Assembly: GCA_020723085.1 (NCBI GenBank)
Contig: DYJN01000004.1
Coordinates: 38,626 to 102,625 of the forward strand
Source: Arcobacter sp.
GTDB lineage: Bacteria > Acidobacteriota > Terriglobia > Bryobacterales > Bryobacteraceae
Reading direction: 5' to 3'
Length of the DNA: 64,000 bases
In this document: positions 17,421-26,667 of the stretch, one piece after another
Position numbering within the stretch: position 1 is the first letter of the stretch
Layout: every line of letters begins with the position of its first letter
The notes under the pieces: model-generated
What the model saw: the letters and a program-made list of their open reading frames with translations, nothing else
Told to the model about the DNA's origin: nothing
The model's database searches: none
Translations under genes and position numbers: made by a program

Positions 17421-18275
17421 TTACTGCCGGAGCGGGGTGAAGCGGAACTGGACCGTATCCGTCCAGCCGTCCTGAGCCACGGTGAGCAAATAGCCCTTCA
17501 TCAGTTCGAGGTCGAAATTGGGAACCGCGGCGAGATTCACCATGATCGTGTCCGAATTGCCCGACTGGCGCCACATGGCGTCCTGGGGCACCACGATGTC
17601 TTCCAAAACCACATACGTCTTTGCGTCGGGGATAAACCGCCCCTGAATCTCCAGCCAGTGCCCGGCGCCGCTCCAGAACTGCCGCCACGAGTTGATCCCC
17701 GGCACCATGTAGTCCACGTCGACGATGTCGCGGAAATAGCCTCTTCCAGCGAAGTCGGCCGCGGAGGCGGACTGCGCGCCGTCCGGCGTCTCCACGATCA
17801 CCAGGTACGTGGTGAGTCCGCTCTGCCAGAAGTCGCCGAGCGTTTTCAGCCCCGGCAGGTAAAACGAGAAGCCCGGCGGCAGGTCCTCGTCCGCTTCCAG
17901 CGCCTCCATCGCCCACTCCTGCTCGTTGTCGGGCGGCAGGATGAAGAACTGCACCAGGCTGCCCATGGGCAGGGTCTCTGTCAGGACAAAGTACGCCTCG
18001 CGTCCGGAGTCGAACAGATTGATCTGCACGACGCCGGGCGCCATCGCTTCCGGCAGCACCCCCCGCTGCGACGCTGCCGCCCGCCGCATGCCGCGCTTGT
18101 CCCGCGCCAGCGCAAAGGACCGCGCCGCCTTCCGCGCCGACTCGGTGAATTTCGCCTTCACCACCTTGCCCGCCATCTGCGCCTGCACGCGCTCGGCGCG
18201 CGTGGCGCGCTCCGCCATCGCGGGCATCAGTACCAGGCAAGCCGCCGCTCCCGCCAGCCAAATAGTCCGCATCAT
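17421..18275 (-). CDS. secreted hypothetical protein
   Basis: A 284-residue protein with a signal peptide (MMRTIWLAGAAACLVLMPAMA) behind an AAGGAG site, which decides the start. The mature protein is mixed alpha/beta with many aromatic and acidic residues (QINLFDSGREAYFVL, FRDIVDVDYMVPG, WLEIQGRFIPD). No family or catalytic motif is recognised. It lies directly downstream of the LytS-type kinase gene on the same strand with an 84-base gap, so it could be co-expressed. Probably periplasmic or extracellular. Confidence 0.65.
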   Translation of the reverse strand: MMRTIWLAGAAACLVLMPAMAERATRAERVQAQMAGKVVKAKFTESARKAARSFALARDKRGMRRAAASQRGVLPEAMAPGVVQINLFDSGREAYFVLTETLPMGSLVQFFILPPDNEQEWAMEALEADEDLPPGFSFYLPGLKTLGDFWQSGLTTYLVIVETPDGAQSASAADFAGRGYFRDIVDVDYMVPGINSWRQFWSGAGHWLEIQGRFIPDAKTYVVLEDIVVPQDAMWRQSGNSDTIMVNLAAVPNFDLELMKGYLLTVAQDGWTDTVQFRFTPLRQ

Positions 18276-18359
18276 GTCGTGAATTCTCCTTCCTCGTTCC
18301 AAGCCGGCCAGCGCACTGAAAGACGCAAGTTGCGCGCCGCCGGTTGCATCCATTCTCCC

Positions 18360-19649
18360 TCAAACCGGCAGCTCGATCACGGTGCGCGTCCCCTCGCCCT
18401 TCTGAGACGTGATGCTCAATCCATAATTGGCCCCGAACAGGACCTGCAGCCGCTCGTTCACGTTCGATACGCCGATGCCCGCCTGGTTGAGGATCGACTT
18501 CAGCCGCTCTTCCTCCATGCCCACCCCGTCGTCGGCGACGGTCAGCACCAGGCGCCGCCCCCGCCTCTCCTCATCGATGCGGCTTTCGATCCGCACCTCG
18601 CCGCCGTCGATCTTGTGCGCCAGCCCGTGCCGGATGGAGTTTTCGACCAGAGGCTGCAACAGCATGGCGGGCACCTGGCAGTCCAGCGTCCGCTCGTCGA
18701 TGTCCTTCACTACGCGCAGCTTGTGCCCGAACCGCGCCATCTCGATGGAAAGATAGTCGTCGATGAAGGCCAGCTCCTCGCGCAGCGGCGCGAAGTTGTC
18801 CGTCTTGCGCAGCAGCCGCCTCAGAATGTTCGACAGCCGGTAGACGACCTGGCGCGCCTTGTCGGGATCGGTGCGGATGAGCGAGCCCACCGTGTTCAGG
18901 GTGTTGAACAGGAAATGCGGGTTGATCTGCGAACTGAGCGCGCTGAGGCGCGCCTGCACGAGCAGCCGCTCCTTGCTTTCGAGCAGCCGCTCGTTGCGCG
19001 CGCTGCCCCAGATCTTGATCGGCAGCGAGACGGTGAAGATCGTGGTCACGAACACCGCCACGTTGGCCCAGCCGCGCGCCGGATCGTACAGCGTGAAGAT
19101 CATCTTCGGCCCGAACAGCTGGTAGACGGTGTAACGCATCAGCTCCGACAGAAGGATCGCCGCCAGCCCGGCGATCTGGAACAGGCTGCGCAGGCGGTCC
19201 TCGGGGTGGAAGATCAGCCGCCATAGGCTCAGGTCGAAGAACGGGCTGATCCGCCAGACCTCCTCGGCGCGCGGCGCGAGGTCCCGGAGGAGGCCGCCCA
19301 ACACGCCGACGGCTGCATAGAGAGGCATCGCCAGGTATTCGCCCGAGAAGAACGCCGGCATCGACGTCAGCACCCCGGACACGAGGCCCGGCACATACCC
19401 GCCGATGATGCCGGCCAGGAGGCTGCCCTCCATCGCCATCTCCGCCGCCGAGTAGCTGCCGGTGGCGATGCGGATGAAGCTGCCGGCCACGCAGAAGGCT
19501 GAAATCATGCCCGCCATTTGCAGCCCTTCGAGCGACGTGCGCTCCTCGCGCAGCAGGAGCCCGAGGAAGTGGCTCGAGCGCGACAGGATGCTCGCGATCG
19601 AGGCCGCCGCCGCCAGCTTGATCATCAGGACGATGATCTGGTTGTTCAT
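18360..19649 (-). CDS. LytS-type membrane sensor histidine kinase
   Basis: A 429-residue kinase. The N-terminal half (about 1-200) holds several membrane helices of the 5TM-LYT type (ASIASILSRSSHFLGLLL, EGSLLAGIIGGYVPGLVSG). The C-terminal half is the His_kinase/HATPase pair of the LytS/YehU class. The phospho-acceptor is in QINPHFLFNTLNT, the N-box is LVENSIRHG, the G1 box is DDGVGM and GIGVSNVNERL follows. Such kinases normally pair with a LytTR response regulator, but none is adjacent. It probably senses cell-wall or small-molecule signals. Confidence 0.88.
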   Translation of the reverse strand: MNNQIIVLMIKLAAAASIASILSRSSHFLGLLLREERTSLEGLQMAGMISAFCVAGSFIRIATGSYSAAEMAMEGSLLAGIIGGYVPGLVSGVLTSMPAFFSGEYLAMPLYAAVGVLGGLLRDLAPRAEEVWRISPFFDLSLWRLIFHPEDRLRSLFQIAGLAAILLSELMRYTVYQLFGPKMIFTLYDPARGWANVAVFVTTIFTVSLPIKIWGSARNERLLESKERLLVQARLSALSSQINPHFLFNTLNTVGSLIRTDPDKARQVVYRLSNILRRLLRKTDNFAPLREELAFIDDYLSIEMARFGHKLRVVKDIDERTLDCQVPAMLLQPLVENSIRHGLAHKIDGGEVRIESRIDEERRGRRLVLTVADDGVGMEEERLKSILNQAGIGVSNVNERLQVLFGANYGLSITSQKGEGTRTVIELPV

Positions 19650-19717
19650 CGCTGCCTGTCCGCCTGACGGAGCCTCCCGGCCCCCATACTAGAATAAAGA
19701 TAAAGAGCCCCCCTGAT

Positions 19718-20332
19718 ATGGAAACCTCCTCAGAGATCACGCTACGGCACGTGGCCGACGCCGATTTCCCCAGCGAATTCGGCCATTTCCGTATCCACGG
19801 CTTCGAGGGCGAGCGCGGCGGGGCACGCGAAGAAGCGGTCGTGCTCGTCATGGGCGAGCCGCAGGGTGCGCCGCTGCTGGTCCGGATCCATTCGCAGTGC
19901 TTCACCGGCGACGTGCTCCACTCGCTCCGCTGCGACTGCCGGGCGCAGCTCGAGCTGGCGCTGGAGGCGATCGCCGCGGCAGGCCGCGGCATGATCATCT
20001 ACGAGATGAAGGAGGGCCGGGGAATCGGGCTCATGAACAAGCTCCGGGCCTACTGCCTTCAGGATCAGGGCGCCGACACGGTCGAGGCCAACCAGCAGCT
20101 CGGCTTCGAGCCGGACCTGCGGGCGTACGAGTTGCCCGCCGCCATCCTCCAGCACTTCGGCGTGGCCGAGGTCCGCCTGCTGACGAACAACCCTGACAAG
20201 ATCGCCGCGCTCGAGCGGGCGGGCATCCGCGTAGCCGAACGCGTCCCCTGCCAGCCGAAGCCGCTCACTCACCACGCCGCGCGCTATCTGAAAACGAAGA
20301 AGAAGCGCATGGGGCATCTGCTCGAGCTATAG
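19718..20332 (+). CDS. ribA: GTP cyclohydrolase II (stand-alone)
   Basis: A 204-residue enzyme that opens GTP to the diaminopyrimidine precursor of riboflavin, releasing formate and pyrophosphate. The zinc cysteines are 61, 72 and 74 (HSQCFTGDVL, RCDCRAQ), the catalytic GRGIGL is at 100-105, and NKLRAYCLQDQGADTVEANQ follows as in the family. All elements that are lost from the fused RibBA at 9608 are intact here. The next gene starts 30 bases downstream on the same strand. Confidence 0.92.
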   Translation: METSSEITLRHVADADFPSEFGHFRIHGFEGERGGAREEAVVLVMGEPQGAPLLVRIHSQCFTGDVLHSLRCDCRAQLELALEAIAAAGRGMIIYEMKEGRGIGLMNKLRAYCLQDQGADTVEANQQLGFEPDLRAYELPAAILQHFGVAEVRLLTNNPDKIAALERAGIRVAERVPCQPKPLTHHAARYLKTKKKRMGHLLEL

Positions 20333-20362
20333 AGGTGCGCCGCGCGGACCGGAGCCGCCAGG

Positions 20363-21304
20363 GTGAAGGAGAAACCGAACTTCTCTGCCGTCCGCTTCTC
20401 CCGCCGCTCGCTGCTGGCTGCGCCGCTCTTCCGCCGCCCGCGCGGAGGGCTGTTCCGCGGAACCTTCTTCCAGCCCTGGGCGCGCCATCTGGATTGGACC
20501 CCCGGACAGTGGGAGGATCTGTTGGATGCGCTTGCCGCGCTCGGGTGCGAAGAGATCGTTCTTCAGTGGTGCCGCTATGACGGGTTCGATTACGCGCCAT
20601 TGGCCGCGCGGCTGCTCGACCTGGCGCGCGCCCGCCGCATGCGGCTGCTGATCGGCCTGCCTTACTCCAGCCGGTGGTGGAAGGGGATCGAGGCCGATGC
20701 CGCGCAGGCGCTGGAGGAATTGGCCGACCGCGCCCGGAGTTTCTCGGATTCGGCTGAGGCCAGCCTGTGGCGGCGGCACCCTGCCTTCGCCGCCTGGTAT
20801 CTGCCGGAAGAGATCGACGACGATCACTGGTCCGCCCCGGCGCGGCGGCGCATGCTCGCCGGCGTGCTGGACCGCCTGGCCGGCAGCCTGCGTCCGCTGG
20901 CGGCCTCGGGTTTCACGAATCGCCGGCGCTCGGCGTTCGAGGTGGCTGAGTTCTGGCACGAACTCGCCGCCCGGCGGCGGCTCGCGCGGGTGCTGTTCCA
21001 GGACGGCGTCGGGTCGGGCAAGATGACGCTGGCGGCGTGGCCGGCGTATCTGGAGGCGTTGCGCTCGCGGCTGGGGCGGAGGCTGGACGTGGTCGTGGAG
21101 ATTTTTGAGTTGCGGCCGGCAGAGGCAGGTTTTGATGCCGCGCCCGCGCCTGTGGACCGGATCCGGCGGCAGGTGGATCTGGCGCGGCGCGCCTTGCGCC
21201 GGGCGCCACAGTGTTTCAGCCTGCCCGACTACGCCACGCCGCAGGCCGGCCCGGCCGCGGCGGAGTTGTATCAGACTCTGGCAGCTCTGGCGGGCCAGGG
21301 CTGA
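20363..21304 (+). CDS. DUF4434-like TIM-barrel protein
   Basis: A 313-residue protein. After a short basic start (FSRRSLLAAPLF, a possible weak export signal) comes GLFRGTFFQPW and a barrel-like sequence including GCEEIVLQWCRYDGF and FAAWYLPEEIDDDHW, the motif shared by DUF4434 proteins. These are related to glycoside-hydrolase barrels, but activity is unproven. The acidic YLPEEID could hold active-site residues. It may be co-transcribed with ribA. Identification rests on motif memory only. Confidence 0.6.
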   Translation: MKEKPNFSAVRFSRRSLLAAPLFRRPRGGLFRGTFFQPWARHLDWTPGQWEDLLDALAALGCEEIVLQWCRYDGFDYAPLAARLLDLARARRMRLLIGLPYSSRWWKGIEADAAQALEELADRARSFSDSAEASLWRRHPAFAAWYLPEEIDDDHWSAPARRRMLAGVLDRLAGSLRPLAASGFTNRRRSAFEVAEFWHELAARRRLARVLFQDGVGSGKMTLAAWPAYLEALRSRLGRRLDVVVEIFELRPAEAGFDAAPAPVDRIRRQVDLARRALRRAPQCFSLPDYATPQAGPAAAELYQTLAALAGQG

Positions 21305-21409
21305 TTTTCTTTCAAGGACTGCCGCCATGGACCGATAAGGCCCGTGACTCCCCGGAACTGCAGCCGGGGACGCACGAGTCCAAACCCAAGGGTCAAGGAG
21401 AGAATCAGA

Positions 21410-21760
21410 ATGAACATTTCCCAGTGGATCCGCTGCGCCGTGGCCGTGGCCATAGCTCTTGCGCTGCCCGCATTCGGCCAGCAAGAGATGACCACGGCAA
21501 ACGCAATGGGCCGAGTTGTCAAGAAGGTTGCCCCAACCTATCCCGTGGCCGCCAGGCAGCTCAGCGTGACGGGCTCGCAGGACCTCCAGATCGTCGTCGA
21601 TGAACAGGGCAACGTCATCGACGCCAAGGTGCTCAAGGGCAACGCCCTGTTCACTCAGTCCTCGCTCGCCGCCGTCAAAGAATGGAAATTCACGCCGCTG
21701 CTCAAGGACGGCCAGCCCGCGAAATTCACCACTGTAATCACCTTTAATTACACGAAATAA
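21410..21760 (+). CDS. secreted single TonB C-terminal domain protein
   Basis: A 116-residue protein with a signal peptide ([23 protein letters not shown]) behind GGAG. The rest is one TonB-type C-terminal domain: [37 protein letters not shown] and [14 protein letters not shown]. No membrane anchor or proline-rich spacer is present, so it is not a complete TonB. Short secreted versions are common in genomes with many TonB-dependent receptors and their partners are unclear. Confidence 0.8.
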   Translation: MNISQWIRCAVAVAIALALPAFGQQEMTTANAMGRVVKKVAPTYPVAARQLSVTGSQDLQIVVDEQGNVIDAKVLKGNALFTQSSLAAVKEWKFTPLLKDGQPAKFTTVITFNYTK

Positions 21761-21852
21761 CCCGCAAATCCCCCCTGGGCGGGCGCGCTTCCGACGAGGC
21801 CGTCCGCCCCCGGTTCGCCCTCTCTTGCCCGCGCCGGGCAAAATGAAAACAC

Positions 21853-22356
21853 ATGGCCGCCCGGCTCTCCATCACCCTCCTCCTCGTCTTCCTCGCCCCC
21901 ACCGCCTCAGCTCAGACTCTCCCACCCACCTTCCAGGCTCGCGTCATCTCCATCACCGACGGCGACACCTTGACCGTCCTCCACAACCGAAGCATGATCC
22001 GCATCCGCCTCTACGGCATCGATTGCCCGGAGCGCGGCCAGCCCTTCCACTCCCGCGCCGCACAACGCACCGCGGCTCTCGCCTACGGCCAAACTGTCAC
22101 CATCCGGGCCGAATCCCGCGACCGTTACGGCCGCCTCGTCGCCTGGATCGTGCTGCCCGGCGGACGGTCGCTCAACGAGACGCTTGTTGCCGAAGGCCTT
22201 GCCTGGCACTTCCGCCGCTACGCCCCGCGGAACAGAAGGCTCGCAGACCTGGAACAATCCGCCCGTCAGGCACGCCGCGGCCTCTGGCAGGACCGCAATC
22301 CCATCCCCCCATGGGAATGGCGCCGCCACTCCCGCCGTCCCGCTGGGCGACAATGA
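21853..22356 (+). CDS. secreted thermonuclease-like (SNase) nuclease
   Basis: A 167-residue exported nuclease (signal [20 protein letters not shown]). The staphylococcal-nuclease fold is clear: ITDGDTLTV with metal-binding Asp residues, [14 protein letters not shown] with catalytic Arg and Glu, and [13 protein letters not shown] with the second Arg. It is expected to cleave DNA or RNA outside the cytoplasm with calcium. It ends a few bases before the yjbQ start on the same strand. Confidence 0.9.
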   Translation: MAARLSITLLLVFLAPTASAQTLPPTFQARVISITDGDTLTVLHNRSMIRIRLYGIDCPERGQPFHSRAAQRTAALAYGQTVTIRAESRDRYGRLVAWIVLPGGRSLNETLVAEGLAWHFRRYAPRNRRLADLEQSARQARRGLWQDRNPIPPWEWRRHSRRPAGRQ

Positions 22357-22364
22357 TCCTTGCC

Positions 22365-22784
22365 ATGAAAAGCTACCGGAAAGAGCTGTGGTTCGAAGTC
22401 CCCTCGCGCCGCGCCTTCATCAACATCACGCCTCAGGTAGAGCAATGCCTGAAGGAAAGCGGCGTCCGCGAAGGGCTGTGCCTCGTCAACGCGATGCACA
22501 TCACCGCCAGCGTCTTCATCAACGACGACGAATCCGGCCTGCACCACGATTATGACGTCTGGCTGGAAAAACTCGCCCCGCACGAGCCCGTCTCCGCCTA
22601 TCGCCACAACCGTACCGGTGAAGACAACGCCGACGCTCACATGAAGCGCCAGATCATGGGCCGCGAAGTGGTCGTCGCCATCACGGGCGGCAAGCTCGAC
22701 TTCGGCCCCTGGGAGCAGATTTTCTACGGCGAGTTCGACGGCCGCCGCCGCAAGCGCGTGCTCGTCAAAATCATCGGCGAATAG
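22365..22784 (+). CDS. YjbQ family protein
   Basis: A 139-residue cytoplasmic protein of the YjbQ (UPF0047) family. It shows the family's metal-binding and active-site pattern, including [36 protein letters not shown] and GTWEQ-like [14 protein letters not shown]. Family members have weak thiamine-phosphate synthase activity, and the physiological role is uncertain. The start could also be an ATG four codons upstream (22353). Confidence 0.85.
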   Translation: MKSYRKELWFEVPSRRAFINITPQVEQCLKESGVREGLCLVNAMHITASVFINDDESGLHHDYDVWLEKLAPHEPVSAYRHNRTGEDNADAHMKRQIMGREVVVAITGGKLDFGPWEQIFYGEFDGRRRKRVLVKIIGE

Positions 22785-22826
22785 CGCGCACGCCCCGCTA
22801 CACTAGAAGATGACCCTGAGCGATCT

Positions 22827-23744
22827 ATGCCCGGCCTCCTCGAACGACTCAAGCAGGGAATCCAGAAAACCCGCGCCGGCCTTGTCGGCAAGGTGGAAGA
22901 CGTCCTTCTCGGCAAGAAGGAAATCGATCCGGATCTGCTCGACGAACTCGAGTACACGCTCATCACCGCCGACGTCGGCGTGCGTACGGCCACCGAGATT
23001 CTCGAGTCCATCCGGCAGCGCGTCGACCGCCATCTGGTGAACGACCCCGGTGAGCTGCGCCAGCTCATCCGCGAACACCTCCTGAATGTGCTCGAAGCCG
23101 GCGACCGCCCGCTCAATTGGCCCGCGCAGCCTCCGGCTGTCATCCTGCTGGTGGGCGTCAACGGATCCGGCAAAACCACGACCGCCGGCAAGCTGGCGGC
23201 GCAGTTCAAGGCGCAGGGCAAGAACGTGCTGCTGTGCGCCGCTGACACCTTCCGCGCCGCGGCCATCGATCAGCTCGAAGTGTGGAGCCGCCGCGCCGGA
23301 GCCGACATCATCCGCCAGGGCGCGGGCGCCGACCCGAGCGCCGTCCTGTTCGACGCCATTCAGGCAGCCAAAGCCCGCAATGCGGACATGCTGTTCGCCG
23401 ACACTGCCGGCCGCCTGCACACAAAATCGAACCTGATGGCGGAGCTGGAAAAGATGCGCCGCACGGCTGCGCGCCTGATCGACGGCGCGCCCCATGAAGT
23501 GTGGCTCGTCCTCGACGCGACTACGGGGCAGAACGGGCTCGAGCAGGCGCGCCGCTTCACGGAATCGGCGGGTGTCACCGGGCTCATCCTGACCAAGCTC
23601 GATGGCACGGCCAAGGGGGGCGTCATCGTGGCGATCGCCCGCGAGCTCAGCCTGCCCATCCGCTACGTCGGCGTCGGCGAGCAGGCAGACGACCTGCTGC
23701 CGTTTGATCCGCACCAGTTCATCGACTCGCTCTTCGAACCATGA
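22827..23744 (+). CDS. ftsY: signal recognition particle receptor FtsY
   Basis: A 305-residue GTPase that docks SRP-bound ribosomes at the membrane. It contains the N domain helix bundle ([14 protein letters not shown]), P-loop [44 protein letters not shown] and the closing [14 protein letters not shown]. The acidic A domain of E. coli FtsY is missing, as in many bacteria. The stop overlaps the ribD start (ATGA), so the two are translationally coupled. Confidence 0.96.
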   Translation: MPGLLERLKQGIQKTRAGLVGKVEDVLLGKKEIDPDLLDELEYTLITADVGVRTATEILESIRQRVDRHLVNDPGELRQLIREHLLNVLEAGDRPLNWPAQPPAVILLVGVNGSGKTTTAGKLAAQFKAQGKNVLLCAADTFRAAAIDQLEVWSRRAGADIIRQGAGADPSAVLFDAIQAAKARNADMLFADTAGRLHTKSNLMAELEKMRRTAARLIDGAPHEVWLVLDATTGQNGLEQARRFTESAGVTGLILTKLDGTAKGGVIVAIARELSLPIRYVGVGEQADDLLPFDPHQFIDSLFEP

Positions 23745-24841
23745 ACCCTGAGTGGATCCGCGAAGCGCTCGCCCTGGCCCGCCAGGGCGCCGGCCGCGTT
23801 TCGCCCAACCCGGCGGTCGGCGCGGTGGTCGTCGCGGGGGGCCGGGCCGTGGGCCGCGGCTATCATACCTGGGCCGGCGTGAAGCACGCGGAAGTGCTGG
23901 CTCTGGAAGAAGCGGGAGAGGCGGCGCGCGGCGCGGATCTCTACGTCACGCTCGAGCCCTGTGCGCACACCGGCCGCACGCCTCCCTGCGTGGACGCCAT
24001 CCTCCGCGCGGGCATCGCGCGCGTCTTCTCGATCACCGAGGATCCCAACCCGCAGGTCAGCGGTAGAGGTTTTGCGCGGCTGCGCGAGGCGGGCGTCGAG
24101 GTGGCGCTTCTGGAAGAGTTCGCCGAGGAAGCGCGGCGGCTGAACCTTGCCTTCTTCCACTTCATGCGCACGGGCCGCCCGCTGGTGACGCTGAAATCGG
24201 CGCTCACGCTCGACGGCAAGATCGCCGCCCCGGAAGACAACACCGGCTGGATCACTTCCGAGCGCGCCCGCGCCCATGTGCAACTGGTGCGGCATGAGCA
24301 CGACGCAATTCTGACGGGCATCAACACCGTGCTCGGCGACGACTGCCTGCTGACCGACCGCAGCGGGCTGGAGCGCGCGCGTCCGCTGCTGCGCATCGTT
24401 CTCGATTCGCTCCTGCGCCTGCCGCCGGACAGCCGCATGGCCGGGAGCTGCCGCGGCGACGTGCTGGTGGTGTGCACGTCCGTGGCGCCGGCGGCGCGGC
24501 GCGCCGCGCTGGAACAGCGGGGCGTGGAAGTGGTGGCGCTTGACGGAGCGGGCGGGCGCCCGGACCTGCTGCGCGTCGTCGCGCTTCTCGCGGAGCGGCA
24601 GTATCAGTCGCTGATGATCGAAGCGGGAAGCAAGGTGAACTGGTCGGCGCTCGAGTCCGGCGCCGTGGACCGCATCCTGTTCTATTACGCGCCCAAGATC
24701 CTGGGCGGCGTGGATTCGCTCCCTGTAGCCGGCGGCCTTGGACGCCGGCGCCGCTCCGACGCCATCCTGTTCCGCGACGTCCGCCTGATGCCGATCCCGC
24801 CGGACGAGTTCCTGCTGGAAGCCTGGCTCGTGAAGCCTTGA
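23741..24841 (+). CDS. ribD: RibD, bifunctional deaminase/reductase of riboflavin synthesis
   Basis: 366 residues. The N-terminal deaminase domain (about 1-145) has the zinc motif HAEVLAL and PCAHTGRTPPC. The C-terminal reductase domain starts at about 150 (PLVTLKSALTLDGKIA, GWITSERAR). It converts the RibA product in two steps. It overlaps ftsY by four bases and lies 3.4 kb downstream of ribA. The other riboflavin genes (ribE, ribH) are not in this window. Confidence 0.95.
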   Translation: MNPEWIREALALARQGAGRVSPNPAVGAVVVAGGRAVGRGYHTWAGVKHAEVLALEEAGEAARGADLYVTLEPCAHTGRTPPCVDAILRAGIARVFSITEDPNPQVSGRGFARLREAGVEVALLEEFAEEARRLNLAFFHFMRTGRPLVTLKSALTLDGKIAAPEDNTGWITSERARAHVQLVRHEHDAILTGINTVLGDDCLLTDRSGLERARPLLRIVLDSLLRLPPDSRMAGSCRGDVLVVCTSVAPAARRAALEQRGVEVVALDGAGGRPDLLRVVALLAERQYQSLMIEAGSKVNWSALESGAVDRILFYYAPKILGGVDSLPVAGGLGRRRRSDAILFRDVRLMPIPPDEFLLEAWLVKP

Positions 24842-24854
24842 GCCGGCTGCGGCG

Positions 24855-25289
24855 CTACTGGTTCACGTAGGACAGCAGCCGCTCGTGCACCGCCTTGGCG
24901 CGCTGGTTGTCCCAGCAGGCGACGAACACCGTGTCGTCCCCTGCGACGGTGCCGGCGACCTCCGCCCAGTCCTCCTGATCGAGCGCCACGGCGAGTGAAT
25001 TGGCGCTGCCCGTGGAGGTCTTGAGGATGACGATGTGTTGCGCCAGGCGGACGTCCAGCAGGTACTCGGCCATCACCTGGGCGAGGCTGGGTCCCGTGGG
25101 GTCCGGCAGGATTTCACGATAGCCATCGGCGGTTTTCACAATCCCCATCTCGCGCAGGTCGCGCGAGAGAGTGACCTGCGTGACTTCGATGCTCTGGGCG
25201 CGCAGTTCCTGGGCGAGTTCTTCCTGCGTATTGATCCGCTTCGAGCGGACCAGCTTGAGGATTTGTCCCTGGCGGTAGTTCTTGGTCAT
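24855..25289 (-). CDS. argR: arginine repressor ArgR
   Basis: A 144-residue regulator. The N-terminal winged helix (about 1-70) includes NTQEELAQELRAQSIEVTQVTLSRDLREMG. The C-terminal hexamerisation and arginine-binding domain includes GSANSLAVALDQEDWAEVAGTVAGDDTVFV. It overlaps the end of argH by four bases and is the last gene of argF-argH-argR. Two ARG-box-like sites stand upstream of argF, so the operon is probably autoregulated. Confidence 0.94.
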   Translation of the reverse strand: MTKNYRQGQILKLVRSKRINTQEELAQELRAQSIEVTQVTLSRDLREMGIVKTADGYREILPDPTGPSLAQVMAEYLLDVRLAQHIVILKTSTGSANSLAVALDQEDWAEVAGTVAGDDTVFVACWDNQRAKAVHERLLSYVNQ

Positions 25290-26647
25290 GAGATCGACTC
25301 CAGGCGCCGCCGGGCCTCGGCCAGCGCGGCGGCGACGGTTTGCGGGGCGGCGCCTCCGGGCGCCAGGCGCGTTGCGAGCCCCTTTTCAGGATGGAGCAAT
25401 TCGGCCATCCCGGGGGCGAACCGCGGGTCGAAATCGTGCAGCGCGGCGCCCGTCCAGTCCTGCGGCTTGCGCCCCGTGCGCACGCTTTCCAGCACCAGCC
25501 TTCCGACCAACTGGTGGGCGTCGTGAAACGGCACGCCGGACCGCGCCAGCGCCTCGGCCAGATCCGTGGCCACCAGCCAGCCCTCCGCGGCCGCCCGGCG
25601 GGCTGCTTCGGGCCGGAGCTGGGCCGTCTCCACAACGGCGCGGGCCATTTCCAGCGCGGATTCGGTCTGATCGGCGGCGTCGAACAGCGGCTCCTTGTCC
25701 TCCTGCATGTCGCGGTTGTAGGTCAGCGGGAGGCCTTTCATGGTCATAAAAAGTGACGTGAAACAGGCGAAAACCCGGCCGCATTTGCCGCGGATCAATT
25801 CCAGCGAATCCGGGTTTTTCTTCTGCGGCATCAGCGATGAGCCGCTGGTGACGCCATCGGCCAGCTCCAGCCAGCCGAACTCCTCCGACGAATACAGGAT
25901 CCAGTCCTCGGCCAGCCGCGACAGATGCAGCATCAGGAGGGATGCCGCGGAAAGAAAATCGAGCGCCCAGTCGCGGTCCGCGCTGACGTCCATCGAATTG
26001 GCTGTGATCCCGTCGAAGCCCAGTTCACGGGCCAGCGCTTCGCGGTCGACGGCGAAGCCGCAGCCGGCCAGCGCGCCGGAGCCGAGCGGCATCACGTTGA
26101 CGCGGGCGCGCGCCTGCCGGAGCCGCTCGTGATCGCGCTGGAACATCTCGAAGTACGCCAGCAGGTAGTGAGCCCAGGTGACGGGCTGTGCGCGGCGCAG
26201 GTGCGTGTAGCCGGGAATCACCGTGGCGGTGTGCGGGGCGGCGGCGTCGATGAGCGCGGCCATCAGCCCGCGCAGCCGCGCCGCGCAGCGGTCGATCGTG
26301 CCGCGCAGCCACAGGCGCGTGTCCAGCGACACCTGTTCGTTGCGGGACCGGCCGGTGTGGATCTTCGAAGCCAGCGCGCCGGTCTTTTCCTTCAGAACCC
26401 GGATGACGTAGGTGTGGATGTCCTCGTCCGGCGCATCCGCCGGCGGGGGAGGCACTTCGGTCAGGGCGCGGCAGAGCTGTTCCGCTTCCGCCTCCGTGAG
26501 GATCCCGGCGCGGGCAAGCGCGCGCGCCCACGCCTGCGAGCCGAGGATGTCGGCTTCAAACAGCCTCCGGTCGAAATGCAGCGACCACGAAAACCGCTGG
26601 AAGACCTCGCTCGGCCCCTGCTCGAACCGTCCGCCCCAAAGCTTCAC
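25286..26647 (-). CDS. argH: argininosuccinate lyase
   Basis: 453 residues, the normal length for the fumarase/aspartase superfamily enzyme that splits argininosuccinate into arginine and fumarate. It contains MKLWGGRF at the N-terminus, IHTGRSRNEQVS, the catalytic-loop signature SSLMPQKKNPDSLEL, and GYTHLRRAQPVTW. It lies between argF (20-base gap) and argR (four-base overlap). Confidence 0.97.
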   Translation of the reverse strand: MKLWGGRFEQGPSEVFQRFSWSLHFDRRLFEADILGSQAWARALARAGILTEAEAEQLCRALTEVPPPPADAPDEDIHTYVIRVLKEKTGALASKIHTGRSRNEQVSLDTRLWLRGTIDRCAARLRGLMAALIDAAAPHTATVIPGYTHLRRAQPVTWAHYLLAYFEMFQRDHERLRQARARVNVMPLGSGALAGCGFAVDREALARELGFDGITANSMDVSADRDWALDFLSAASLLMLHLSRLAEDWILYSSEEFGWLELADGVTSGSSLMPQKKNPDSLELIRGKCGRVFACFTSLFMTMKGLPLTYNRDMQEDKEPLFDAADQTESALEMARAVVETAQLRPEAARRAAAEGWLVATDLAEALARSGVPFHDAHQLVGRLVLESVRTGRKPQDWTGAALHDFDPRFAPGMAELLHPEKGLATRLAPGGAAPQTVAAALAEARRRLESIS

Positions 26648-26667
26648 TCCGGCGCCGCCTCCTTCCC

